Shown piece after piece: positions 35,472-43,025 of a stretch of DNA of 64,000 nt; positions within the stretch are counted from its first letter, which is position 1; every line of letters begins with the position of its first letter. The stretch is from Pseudodesulfovibrio sp. (lineage in GTDB: Bacteria > Desulfobacterota > Desulfovibrionia > Desulfovibrionales > Desulfovibrionaceae). The notes under the pieces are model-generated. The model ran no database searches. It was not told the origin of the DNA and saw only the letters and a list, made by a program, of their open reading frames with translations. The stretch is from positions 2,553,029 to 2,617,028 of the forward strand of contig JADGEX010000001.1 of NCBI GenBank assembly GCA_016744135.1. The letters run 5' to 3'. The position numbers and the translations under genes are program-made.

Positions 35472-36894
35472 AGACTTCTACGCCCTGCTTTTTATATTCG
35501 TTAAGTTTGTTGCGGAGAGTACGGACCGAGATGCCGAGGAGTTCGGCGGCACGAGTGCGGTTGCCGGTAGTTTCTTCAAGGCTTTTGAGAATAAGTCGTT
35601 TTTCCATTTCATGGATGGGCATGACTGACAAAGCTTCATCCGGGGTGGACGGTGGCGCGGCTTCGGAAACGGCCTGTTGGTCAGCATCAATGGATGACAG
35701 ATCGTCAGGTGTCCATTGTTCGTCGCCCATGAGAAAGTGCTTGGTTTGAATGGGACCTTGTCCGGCGAGAAGCACGGCGCGTTCCATGAGGTTCTGGAGT
35801 TCGCGCACGTTGCCTGGCCAATCATAGGACATGAGCCATTTTTTGGAGTCCTCTGCAAAGGCGAGTCGATCAAGGCCATAAGTAGCCGTAAATTTGTTGG
35901 TAAAATATTCCGCTAACAGAATGACATCATCGCCCCGTTCTTTGAGAGAGGGTAGGGCCAACGGGATGACGTTCAGGCGATAGAACAGGTCCTGACGGAA
36001 CTTGCCTTCTTTGACTGTGGTTTCGATGTCGCGGTTGGTGGTCGCGAGTACGCGTACATCAATGTTGACTGTTTCCACGCCACCCACGCGATCAAATTCC
36101 GATTCTTGCAATACGCGTAACAGTTTGGCTTGGAGGCCGAGGTCCATTTCCGTGATTTCATCAAGCAGAATGGTGCCGCCGTCAGCCAGTTCAAACTTGC
36201 CAAGTTTGCGATTGATGGCTCCGGTGAACGCACCTTTTTCATGGCCGAAGAGTTCGGATTCAAGGAGATGCTCAGGCAGGGCCGCGCAGTTGATCGCCAC
36301 GAATGGTTTGTCCGTGCGGGTCGAATTGTGATGCAAATACCGCGCGAACATTTCTTTACCTGTGCCGGATTCACCGGAGATGAGCACGGTGGCCTTGGAA
36401 CCTGCCACCTGTCGGGCAAGGGCAAGAACACGTAAAACCGCATTGTGGCGGCCTATGATTTGAAATTTGCTGGGTGTGGACGGTGCGGCGGCTGCGGATT
36501 TGGGTGATACGGTTGGTGCCGGTTCTGGTTCGGGCTCCGGTTCAGGTTCCGGGAGGACCAGCTTGATTTTTTCCCAGACCAACGGTTCGATCCAGTAATC
36601 ACGTGCACCGAGTTCAAGGTATTCAGTGGCTTGCTCGGCAGAACCGGATGCGGAGAAAATGACCACGGGCGGGAATCCTTCAACGGATTGCGCCTGCGTC
36701 AGAAAGCTTTTGGCATCAAAGCCTTGAAGTTCTGGTCGGCAGAAAACGAGGCACGGACTGGACTTTTTGATGAAGCCGAGTGCGCCAGTGAGATTGTCAG
36801 CCAACCCGGCCTGCAACCCCGCCTTTTGCAAGGTGGGGAAGATGCCTGTGACGGATTGCGGTTCCGCGATGAAAAGTACTGTTCTAGCCGACAT
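35470..36894 (-). CDS. Sigma-54-dependent activator with degenerate receiver domain
   Basis: The 474-residue NtrC-family activator has a receiver-like domain (1-~112), a Glu-Pro-rich linker (~115-126), an AAA+ domain (Walker A GESGTGKE at 174, sigma-54 loop GAFTGA at 221, Walker B GGTILLDEI), and a Fis-type HTH at the C-terminus (NRTRAAELLGISVRTLRNKL). In the receiver, the phosphorylated Asp is Arg53 (LVFCRPELQG), the acidic pocket is reduced to Glu11, and the conserved Lys is Glu103 (DYWIEPL). Phosphorylation control is therefore unlikely. The architecture resembles flagellar FlrC/FlbD-type regulators, which is a possible role given the flagellar cluster, but that is inference. Confidence 0.9.
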   Translation of the reverse strand: MSARTVLFIAEPQSVTGIFPTLQKAGLQAGLADNLTGALGFIKKSSPCLVFCRPELQGFDAKSFLTQAQSVEGFPPVVIFSASGSAEQATEYLELGARDYWIEPLVWEKIKLVLPEPEPEPEPEPAPTVSPKSAAAAPSTPSKFQIIGRHNAVLRVLALARQVAGSKATVLISGESGTGKEMFARYLHHNSTRTDKPFVAINCAALPEHLLESELFGHEKGAFTGAINRKLGKFELADGGTILLDEITEMDLGLQAKLLRVLQESEFDRVGGVETVNIDVRVLATTNRDIETTVKEGKFRQDLFYRLNVIPLALPSLKERGDDVILLAEYFTNKFTATYGLDRLAFAEDSKKWLMSYDWPGNVRELQNLMERAVLLAGQGPIQTKHFLMGDEQWTPDDLSSIDADQQAVSEAAPPSTPDEALSVMPIHEMEKRLILKSLEETTGNRTRAAELLGISVRTLRNKLNEYKKQGVEV

Positions 36895-36976
36895 GATCCC
36901 TTCTATTAGCCGTAAGTGGGACAGTTTACAAGAGGTTCACTCTTTTCAAGGGTTGAACGGTGTTTTTGGAAACCTG

Positions 36977-37333
36977 TCAAGTTGATTGTTTATACCTTGC
37001 GTCAATTTCTTTTCTCCTTTTTCTCCCTGCGATTTCTTCCAGAAGCTCTCGCTCCTTTTTTTTTGCCTTCATCATTTCCATGAGACTTTCATTAGATTCT
37101 TGGATTATTTTGACCTCTGCTTGGTAGGCCCTGGCTCCCCCCTCAACGTACCAAGAGGGCGGATTAATTTTCCCGTATTTGAGGAGAGTCCTTTCAAAGA
37201 ATGTTTGGAGATTGGGCGTTATGGCTTTCCCCTTGGTCGTTAAGGGGTGTGCCCCGGCAAGCCATTGTTCCCCCACAGAGAAGGCCTCCACAATGGCCTC
37301 AGACTTAACATCTTTATTTTTGAGCTCATCCAT
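36977..37333 (-). CDS. Hypothetical protein next to the repeat array
   Basis: The 118-residue protein is charged and helical; a basic coiled-coil tail (MMKAKKKERELLEEIAGRKR) follows a middle part with PNLQTFFERTLLKYGKINPPSWYVEGG. I do not recognise the family. It lies 58 bp beyond the A+T tract, downstream of the array and the HTH gene on the same strand, so all three may belong to one small element. The C-terminal half with Lys/Arg clusters could bind nucleic acid. The ribosome site at ATG 37333 is weak. Confidence 0.5.
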   Translation of the reverse strand: MDELKNKDVKSEAIVEAFSVGEQWLAGAHPLTTKGKAITPNLQTFFERTLLKYGKINPPSWYVEGGARAYQAEVKIIQESNESLMEMMKAKKKERELLEEIAGRKRRKEIDARYKQST

Positions 37334-37390
37334 AAAGCGGGAAGGCCACCGAGGCGCGAAGTGAGGGAACAGAGCATCTAGGCGTTCTTT

Positions 37391-37437
37391 AGGAATATTA
37401 AAAATATTATTATAATTATCATTATATTTATTATAGA
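37391..37437. other. Nearly pure A+T tract beside the 18-bp array
   Basis: Forty-seven bases starting AGGAATATTAAAAATATT contain only four G or C residues. The tract begins 15 bp from the first repeat unit. Such tracts serve as DNA-unwinding elements in iteron origins, and also as promoters; neither role is proven here. Confidence 0.5.
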
Positions 37438-37451
37438 GTCTTTTCCCTCTC

Positions 37452-37793
37452 GTTCATGTGAACCACCTAGTTCATGTGAACCACCTAGTTCATGTGAACC
37501 ACCTCGTTCATGTGAACCACCTCGTTCATGTGAACCACCTAGTTCATGTGAACCACCTAGTTCATGTGAACCACCTCGTTCATGTGAACCACTTAGTTCA
37601 TGTGAACCACCTAGTTCATATGAACTACCTCGCTCGCGTGAACTACCTCGCTCGCGTGAACTACCATGTCCGTGTGAACCACCACGTTCATATGAATCAC
37701 CCCATCCATGTGAATGATCTAGTTCATATGAACTACCACCCCCATGTGAACTCTCTCGTCCATATGAACGGAGTGGTTCACATGAGGAGGCCT
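37452..37793. repeat. Array of about nineteen contiguous 18-bp repeats (iteron-like)
   Basis: The consensus unit is GTTCATGTGAACCACCTA, starting at 37452, 37470, 37488 and so on every 18 bases to ~37776. Units 1-9 are almost identical; 10-19 degenerate progressively towards the HTH gene (GTTCATATGAACTACCTC, GCTCGCGTGAACTACC, GTCCATATGAACGGAG). Each unit carries the dyad GTTCA-N2-TGAAC. There are no spacers, so it is not CRISPR. The last four units overlap the 3' end of the HTH gene. Because 18 is a multiple of three, several frames stay open and give hexapeptide repeats, but none has a good start and ribosome site. Confidence 0.92.
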
Positions 37794-38225
37794 TGTTTTT
37801 CCCCTATACGCATAAGGGTCGGCCCTCTCCTCTTGTCTTAAAAGATCCCCGTATATCCCCGCGTCTAATATAGTAATGAGGGAGCAGACTCTCCCCTCTG
37901 GGGATTCCCCCAAAGACGATGAAAGGAACCCGTCTGTCTTAAACCTCTTAAATGCCCGGTTAACCGTTGAAGGGCCTATCCCGTGGTTTTTTGCAAGAGC
38001 CGCTTTTGACACCAAGAAAGAAGTCTTTTCTCGGGAAAGTAAGTCTATGGCGAGGCGAATGTGCTTGATCGAAGTAAGGGGTACCACCTCCCTAGAAGAA
38101 TAGTCTGCTTGGTCCTGGCCGAGAACCTCTTCCCCCTTTCCCGGTTCAAGTGAATTAGGCAGTCCTTTTGAACTAGGTGGTTCATTTGAACTGGGTGGTT
38201 CACTTTTGACGTTTTTACTTGGCAT
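37719..38225 (-). CDS. Winged-helix-like DNA-binding protein associated with the repeat array
   Basis: The 168-residue protein has a Pro/Ser-rich N-terminal tail (~8-28; EPPSS repeated), encoded by inverted copies of the array unit. A predicted HTH follows at ~50-102: IRLAIDLLSREKTSF, LVSKAALAKNHGIGPSTVNR (recognition helix) and AFKRFKTDGFLSSS, the wing. Residues ~112-130 form a last helix; the final ~20 (HMDERVHMGVVVHMN region) are encoded by repeat units 19-16. I do not recognise a named family; the fold resembles plasmid initiator or repressor winged helices. It likely binds the GTTCA-N2-TGAAC dyad, which would make it self-regulating. Binding is inference. Confidence 0.65.
   Translation of the reverse strand: MPSKNVKSEPPSSNEPPSSKGLPNSLEPGKGEEVLGQDQADYSSREVVPLTSIKHIRLAIDLLSREKTSFLVSKAALAKNHGIGPSTVNRAFKRFKTDGFLSSSLGESPEGRVCSLITILDAGIYGDLLRQEERADPYAYRGKTRPPHVNHSVHMDERVHMGVVVHMN
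38142..38204 (-). repeat. Inverted copies of the 18-bp unit inside the HTH gene
   Basis: On the minus strand the codons 8-28 read AGTGAACCACCC, AGTTCAAATGAACCACCT, AGTTCAAAAGGACTGCCT, AATTCACTTGAACCGGGA. The second is the array unit with two changes. The orientation is opposite to 37452-37793, so the HTH gene is flanked by the same repeat in inverted arrangement. Confidence 0.8.
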
Positions 38226-38456
38226 TCACCGACATTTCTACGCTTGGTCGAAACCCTGTGTTAGGTTTTCCGCAAAATTCATGAAGTCGTTTTATGTCGA
38301 AAATCATTCCCCCAACGAGTGCTCGATCACGAAGCACTGAATTACGAAGAGCCGTTCGTCATTGGTGGACGGCTTCAACTATGGTTTTTCCCCTTTCCTT
38401 GCCCTGTTCTGACCCATCTGGTACTTCTCGGTTGCTTAACCGCAAACGAGAAAATA

Positions 38457-40559
38457 ATGATCAGAACATCAATACCTGTCCTTTGCTATCATAACGTCAG
38501 TGACATCGACGGCCATACGCCGGAGTTGTTTCGTGAACACCTAGACGCCATTGTCAACGCTGGCTGGCACACCATCTCTTCCCGCGACCTGCTGGCCGTG
38601 ACGCGGGGACAGATGAAGGCCCCGAAGAAATCCGTGGTCCTGACCTTTGATGACGGCCATCTGTCCAATTGGCTGACCGTGGTTCCTGAACTGGAAAAAC
38701 GGAACATGACCGGCACATTCTTCGCTTTGAAAGATTTCACTGTGGACGGTCCTGTGCGCACATTTGAAACTGCTCCTGACATGATGACCATGCCGGAGAC
38801 GTTCAAAGCCGCACACCTCAATGGTGATTTTTCTCAATTCATTAATAAGAGTGAATTTAAGGCCATGCTCGATAAGGGAATGGAAGTATTTTCGCATGGC
38901 TGCCGTCATCAGGGCGCATTTCTTGATCTTAAGCCGCTTCAACTTATGGGGCAAAATGCTCACTGGGGGGCATGGTCCATTTATCCCGGTTACAATGCGG
39001 ATTGGCCGACCTTCAAAGTCGGCAGTGCTTATGTCTACGGCGGTTTTCAGCCCACTTTCAACGGTTCAGGAAAACCCCATTTTGTCCAGAGATCCGTCGC
39101 AGATCGTCGGGCTTTCTGTCGCAAGGAATTCCGTAAGAGTATCGAGTGGATTCGTGATCTGAATGGCTACGACGAACAACTTTTTTGTTGGCCATGGGGT
39201 CAGTTCTGTGATGATGCGCAGGAAGAATTGCACAAGGCTGGATATGTTGGTGCATTCACTTTGGAACGGTGGGTGAATGCCAAGGGCACGAATCCGTTTC
39301 GGTTGAATCGTATTGGCGTGGGCAAAAAAAAGACCGGTAAATGGATTCAGTCCCGCTTACGTATGTACGGTTCTGATCCAGCGGCTCGGGTGTTTTTCAA
39401 GTTGCACACCAAGCGGCCTGAGGTGCAGAGCGTATTGTATGCCACGGATTCTGCAAAGTTGTCTGGCGGCAGTCGTCAGATGATCAACAATATCAAAGCG
39501 ATGTCCGACATGGGTGTCAAGACTTATGCCGTAATCACCAGCGATACGCCCATCAACGCCGCGCTCGAAGGGCTGGACGTGGAAGTTTTTCATTTTGATG
39601 AATTCAAGAAGTACAAGAAAGCCGGTCAATTCCTGAAAAAGCTGGTGCGGAATAATGCTATTGACGTGGTGCATACTTTCCACAATCGGGCGTACAAAAT
39701 GGGCGTGCTGGCACGACTCATGGGTGCCAAGTGCAAGTTGTTCATCAATAGAGGTGTTATTTCCAAGCCCAACTCGATATTTTTTCTGTGGACCGCGTTG
39801 GCTGACGGTGTGATAGCCAATTCACGGCAATGTGCAGAAGTCATGCACAAGTATCATGTGCTGAAAAAACGGCTAAACGTAGTTTACAATGCTTATGTGG
39901 GACCAGATTTTGGCGATCCCAAGCCACGCAAGAAGCGTGGAATCCGTTTTATTTACATCGGTAACACCGTGGACATCAAAGGGTATGACGTGTTTCTTGA
40001 TGCGGCATCCGCTCTTTGTGAAAATGGTGATTGTCGGGATATGGAGTTTGTGGCCGTGGGGGTTCCCGAAGATCGGCGGGAATGGTTTGCAGACCACATG
40101 ACCCCGGCTGTCAGAGAGCGTCTTCATTTGCCCGGTGTCATTCCTCATGAACAGGTGCTTGAGGAGCTGGCTTTTTCAGATGTGCAGGTCATGACCTCGC
40201 GTAAAGAGAGCCTGCCCAATGCTTTGCTTGAAGGGTTTGACCTTGGCGTTCCGGCCATTTGTACCCGTGTGGGCGGTGTACCGGAGATTGTCCGTGATAA
40301 TGTCAACGGCTTTTTATGCGAGAGCGAAGACGTTGCGTGTCTGGCCGAGAAGATGCGGTATATGGTTGACAATCCTGCGGCGCGCTTTTCCATGGGGTGT
40401 GCCGGACGGGCTTTGGTCCGTACCATGTTGACCCCTGAAGCCAAGGGGCGGAATCTCATGCGTGTGTATATGGGAGAAACCCTGTGCGAGCCATTGGACA
40501 TGGACAGCCTGCCCAAGGCGCAGAGCGAGGAGCAGATTTATGGCAAGAGCGATCACTGA
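38457..40559 (+). CDS. Polysaccharide deacetylase fused to a GT4 glycosyltransferase
   Basis: The ~700-residue protein from ATG 38457 (MIRTSIPVLCYHNVSDIDGH) joins two enzymes. Residues ~1-310 form a NodB-type deacetylase: PVLCYHNVSD, the metal motif LTFDDGHLSNWL, and FSHGCRHQG. Residues ~340-690 form a GT-B glycosyltransferase family 4: SGGSRQMINNIKAM, VVHTFHNRAYKMGVLAR, IYIGNTVDIKGYDVFLDA, then ESLPNALLEGFDLGVPAICTRVGG with the nucleotide-sugar Glu. It probably makes and de-acetylates a cell-surface glycan. The ribosome site is weak; upstream in-frame starts exist but do not resemble the deacetylase. The next gene overlaps its end. Confidence 0.87.
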   Translation: MIRTSIPVLCYHNVSDIDGHTPELFREHLDAIVNAGWHTISSRDLLAVTRGQMKAPKKSVVLTFDDGHLSNWLTVVPELEKRNMTGTFFALKDFTVDGPVRTFETAPDMMTMPETFKAAHLNGDFSQFINKSEFKAMLDKGMEVFSHGCRHQGAFLDLKPLQLMGQNAHWGAWSIYPGYNADWPTFKVGSAYVYGGFQPTFNGSGKPHFVQRSVADRRAFCRKEFRKSIEWIRDLNGYDEQLFCWPWGQFCDDAQEELHKAGYVGAFTLERWVNAKGTNPFRLNRIGVGKKKTGKWIQSRLRMYGSDPAARVFFKLHTKRPEVQSVLYATDSAKLSGGSRQMINNIKAMSDMGVKTYAVITSDTPINAALEGLDVEVFHFDEFKKYKKAGQFLKKLVRNNAIDVVHTFHNRAYKMGVLARLMGAKCKLFINRGVISKPNSIFFLWTALADGVIANSRQCAEVMHKYHVLKKRLNVVYNAYVGPDFGDPKPRKKRGIRFIYIGNTVDIKGYDVFLDAASALCENGDCRDMEFVAVGVPEDRREWFADHMTPAVRERLHLPGVIPHEQVLEELAFSDVQVMTSRKESLPNALLEGFDLGVPAICTRVGGVPEIVRDNVNGFLCESEDVACLAEKMRYMVDNPAARFSMGCAGRALVRTMLTPEAKGRNLMRVYMGETLCEPLDMDSLPKAQSEEQIYGKSDH

Positions 40560-42114
40560 TGGATTGATCGAATTCTGGCAGTCGTTGCCCGAAGACCTTA
40601 AGGCTAAATTGCGCCTTGGGTTTACCGGGAAAAAACATTTGCTGGATATTGCCGGATGGTGTCTGCGTTCTGGTAATCCGGCTGTGATGCCCATTGCCGT
40701 CGATGCTCTTGAAACTGTTGTTCGCGAAAATCCACTCGACGGACGTATGGCTGCCGAGTTGCTTGCGTTGAATCCGATTAAAGATATTTTGTCATCGGAA
40801 GTCGTGGAAAAGCTGACTGTGGTGGCAAATCATTATCAGGCACCTGGCCCCTCTGATCCTTTTATGAAGCTTCGAGCGAGCCGAGATTTTTGGGTACTCA
40901 AAGACTTTATTCGTACTCAAGTCACGAAGGAGCCGAATAATTTATATTGGCGAGAACAGGCGCTGACTATTGGTGTGTTTAATTCCGACACCGATTTCTG
41001 TGTCGAAATATTATCAAACAACATTGATCCAAGTGCCGAAAGTGTGATTGGTATCGCATTATCTCGAGTCCGAGCGTTGTCGTCTCCTGAAAAAACGATC
41101 GATACAGGTCAGCTTTTGAATGATTTGGCTACTGCACCATGGAATATGGGATTGGCTCTGCGTGGGTATGACGTGCTGGCCGGAGTGGCTGAAATGAGGA
41201 CGGCTCTGCCGGGTTCTGTCGCCCTGTTGTTGTATTCATGGAACAAAGCGGATGAGTTGGATGCAACTTTGGCGTCGATTCTCGATTCTGATTTGACTGG
41301 TGCATCGCTTTTCGTGCTGGATAATGGATCGACTGATCGGACAGCCGAGGTCCTTGCCGGATGGGAGTCCCGGTTTGTGGCCGAGCTTGGTGCTGATCGG
41401 TTTACGGTAATATCGTTGCCGGTGAATGTGGGAGCTGCATCGGCGCGGAACTGGTTGCTGCATATGGATGTGGTGCAGGAACATGAATTTGTTTGTTATC
41501 TCGACGACGATGTAGAGTTATCCAAGGATTGGTTATCTCGGCTTGGAGCAGCGGTAAAGGTGTACCCGGAGGCAGGTGTTTGGGGATGCAAGGTCGTGGA
41601 TCATGCCAATGGGTTGCTAATCCAGAGTGCGGACAGTCATTTGCTGGCCGAGCCGGATACTATTGTGGATTTTTCAAGGCTGGCGCCGAATCCGTTCAAA
41701 CTTTCCGATCTGCATATTCAGACGGTGGATTCTGGCGATTTTGATTTTATGCGGCCCTGTGCGTCTGTGACCGGCTGCTGTCATCTTTTCCGAACCGAAA
41801 TTCTACTTGAGTCCGGTGATTTTGCGATTCAGCTTTCTCCGTCGCAGTATGACGACATGGAGCATGATATTCGTTTGTGTGAGGCTGGATTATTTCCGGT
41901 TTATCAAGGGCATCTGGCTGTGCGGCATAAGAAGCGTACGGGTGTTGCGTCTCATACCTCAATGCAGGAAGAAGGGAATGCTTTGGGGAATAAATATAAG
42001 ATGCAAACCATGCACGGGGTTGAGGAGGTGTGTGCTGCCGCACGGGCTGAACAGGCTGTTTTGGAAGTTGATATTTTGGTGAAATTGAAATTTCTTGAAG
42101 AGTATATGAAATAA
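40540..42114 (+). CDS. GT2-family glycosyltransferase with long N-terminal helical region
   Basis: ATG 40540 follows GAGGAG and overlaps the preceding gene by 20 bp, so translation is coupled. The 524-residue protein has a ~220-residue helical N-terminal part of unknown role, then a GT-A domain: ALLLYSWNKADELDATLAS, FVLDNGSTDRTAEVL, NVGAASARNWLL, and the DxD metal motif CYLDDDVELSKDW, followed by acceptor-site residues up to KRTGVASHTSMQEE. It transfers a sugar from a nucleotide donor. Together with the previous gene it forms a two-gene glycan operon, closed by a terminator 5 bp after the stop. Confidence 0.87.
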   Translation: MARAITDGLIEFWQSLPEDLKAKLRLGFTGKKHLLDIAGWCLRSGNPAVMPIAVDALETVVRENPLDGRMAAELLALNPIKDILSSEVVEKLTVVANHYQAPGPSDPFMKLRASRDFWVLKDFIRTQVTKEPNNLYWREQALTIGVFNSDTDFCVEILSNNIDPSAESVIGIALSRVRALSSPEKTIDTGQLLNDLATAPWNMGLALRGYDVLAGVAEMRTALPGSVALLLYSWNKADELDATLASILDSDLTGASLFVLDNGSTDRTAEVLAGWESRFVAELGADRFTVISLPVNVGAASARNWLLHMDVVQEHEFVCYLDDDVELSKDWLSRLGAAVKVYPEAGVWGCKVVDHANGLLIQSADSHLLAEPDTIVDFSRLAPNPFKLSDLHIQTVDSGDFDFMRPCASVTGCCHLFRTEILLESGDFAIQLSPSQYDDMEHDIRLCEAGLFPVYQGHLAVRHKKRTGVASHTSMQEEGNALGNKYKMQTMHGVEEVCAAARAEQAVLEVDILVKLKFLEEYMK

Positions 42115-42118
42115 GGAA

Positions 42119-42145
42119 GGGCCGCTTTGGAAGCGGCCTTTTTGT
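42119..42145 (+). terminator. Terminator of the glycosyltransferase operon
   Basis: GGCCGCTT at 42120-42127 pairs with AAGCGGCC at 42131-42138 and five Ts follow, directly after the GT2 stop codon. Confidence 0.92.
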
Positions 42146-42150
42146 TAGGA

Positions 42151-42458
42151 AGATGTGCCTTCGGCGAGAGTCATTGTTGGGCGCTGAAGCACCCAAGGCT
42201 TTCCATGCCCTGCGCGGGCGGCGGATCTTTTTGGCTGAACCGCCCCAAAAACAACCAAAAAACTCGGCTCACTAGTTTGGCCGCCCCCATGATCTGCGGC
42301 AAGAATCTGATCCAATCGAGTCGGCTCCACTCGATTAAAAGTATAATCCCTTCCTCTTCCTTTATCCTCCAGTCTAAGACAAATTATCTGACTCCTTTAT
42401 AAGAGCCGCCTCCTTCGATTGGTTAGCTTCTAAGCCGCCAATCAAAGGCTGGGTTCCG
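42151..42458. repeat. Dispersed ~280-bp intergenic repeat, copy 3
   Basis: It starts behind a terminator, as copies 1 and 2 do. Matches with copy 2 are TTGGGCGCTGAAG (TTGGATGCTGAAG), GGCGGATCTTTTTGGC and CCCCAAAA; towards the end ATGATCTGCGGCAAGAATCTGATCC (in part) and TTAGCTTCTAAG, AATCAAAGGCTGGG match both others more weakly. An internal segment around 42330-42400 is unrelated, so it seems rearranged. Confidence 0.6.
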
Positions 42459-42547
42459 TCTTCGTCTGGTTTGGGAGGGAAAGAAATCGTCTTCGGAGGG
42501 AGAGCGGTGTTGGGGTGCTGGAGCACCCCAAGGTCCTCTGTGGTGAG

Positions 42548-42665
42548 CGAAGAACTTGAAGTCAAAAGTAGGCACCTATGATGAAAATGAATTTATTACG
42601 ATGATATGGTAAATCAAAAAAATGTATGGTTGTCGAAGAACCTAAAATCAAAAATAAACACCTAC
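42548..42665. repeat. Pair of 32-bp direct repeats
   Basis: Copies lie at 42548-42579 and 42634-42665. Both start CGAAGAAC and end ACACCTA or GCACCTA; 23 or more of 32 bases agree. They bracket a 54-bp AT-rich segment. This lies in the 870-bp gene-free region 42146-43025. Confidence 0.55.
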
Positions 42666-42710
42666 ACCGAGAAACCCCTTACAACGACGAACAATTGATA
42701 GCGAACCTTA

Positions 42711-42795
42711 GAGCCTGTCCTGCGCGGCGGAACGTAGCCCGACTGAGTCTGTGTCACAGATAATCCTGTCGGGCAGTGGGGCCGCGTACAGGCTC
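42711..42795. repeat. Nested palindrome, possible structured RNA or DNA element
   Basis: Four nested arms pair in order: GAGCCTGT (42711) with ACAGGCTC (42788), GCGGC (42724) with GCCGC (42781), GCCCGAC (42737) with GTCGGGC (42768), and CTGTG (42749) with CACAG (42755) at the tip. Internal loops separate them. It is 85 bp long, unlike a simple terminator, and is in neither strand followed by a T-tract. Confidence 0.65.
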
Positions 42796-42908
42796 TTAGG
42801 ACCGCTGTCAGGCTCACACCGAAAAGGCGTTTTTTGCCTCCTTTTTTTCGCCTCAAAAAAAGCAGGTCGCCGTAAAGGCGAAACCTTTTTAATAAAGACC
42901 GTTTGTAC

Positions 42909-42994
42909 CTTCACTGCGAAGCACGCAACGCCCACCAAAAAAAGTACCCCTTTTTCCCTTTATCTTCATTGCGGTCGCACGCAACGCCTACCAA
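42909..42994. repeat. Pair of ~30-bp direct repeats upstream of the fetB stop
   Basis: CTTCACTGCG, then CACGCAACGCC and ACCAA, at 42909-42938, recurs as CTTCATTGCG, GCACGCAACGCC, ACCAA at 42964-42994. It is 30 bp from the fetB 3' end. No gene is seen on this stretch. Confidence 0.6.
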
Positions 42995-43025
42995 GAAAGC
43001 ACACACTTAAAAAAAGGACCTTACA

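Noticed and set aside
37452..37793. CRISPR array
   Set aside because: Units are contiguous with an 18-bp period and no unique spacers; no cas genes are near.
37458..37841. Open plus-strand frame through the array encoding a hexapeptide repeat
   Set aside because: It begins at a GTG inside the first repeat with no ribosome site, and stays open only because 18 is a multiple of three. Other frames on the other strand are open as well.
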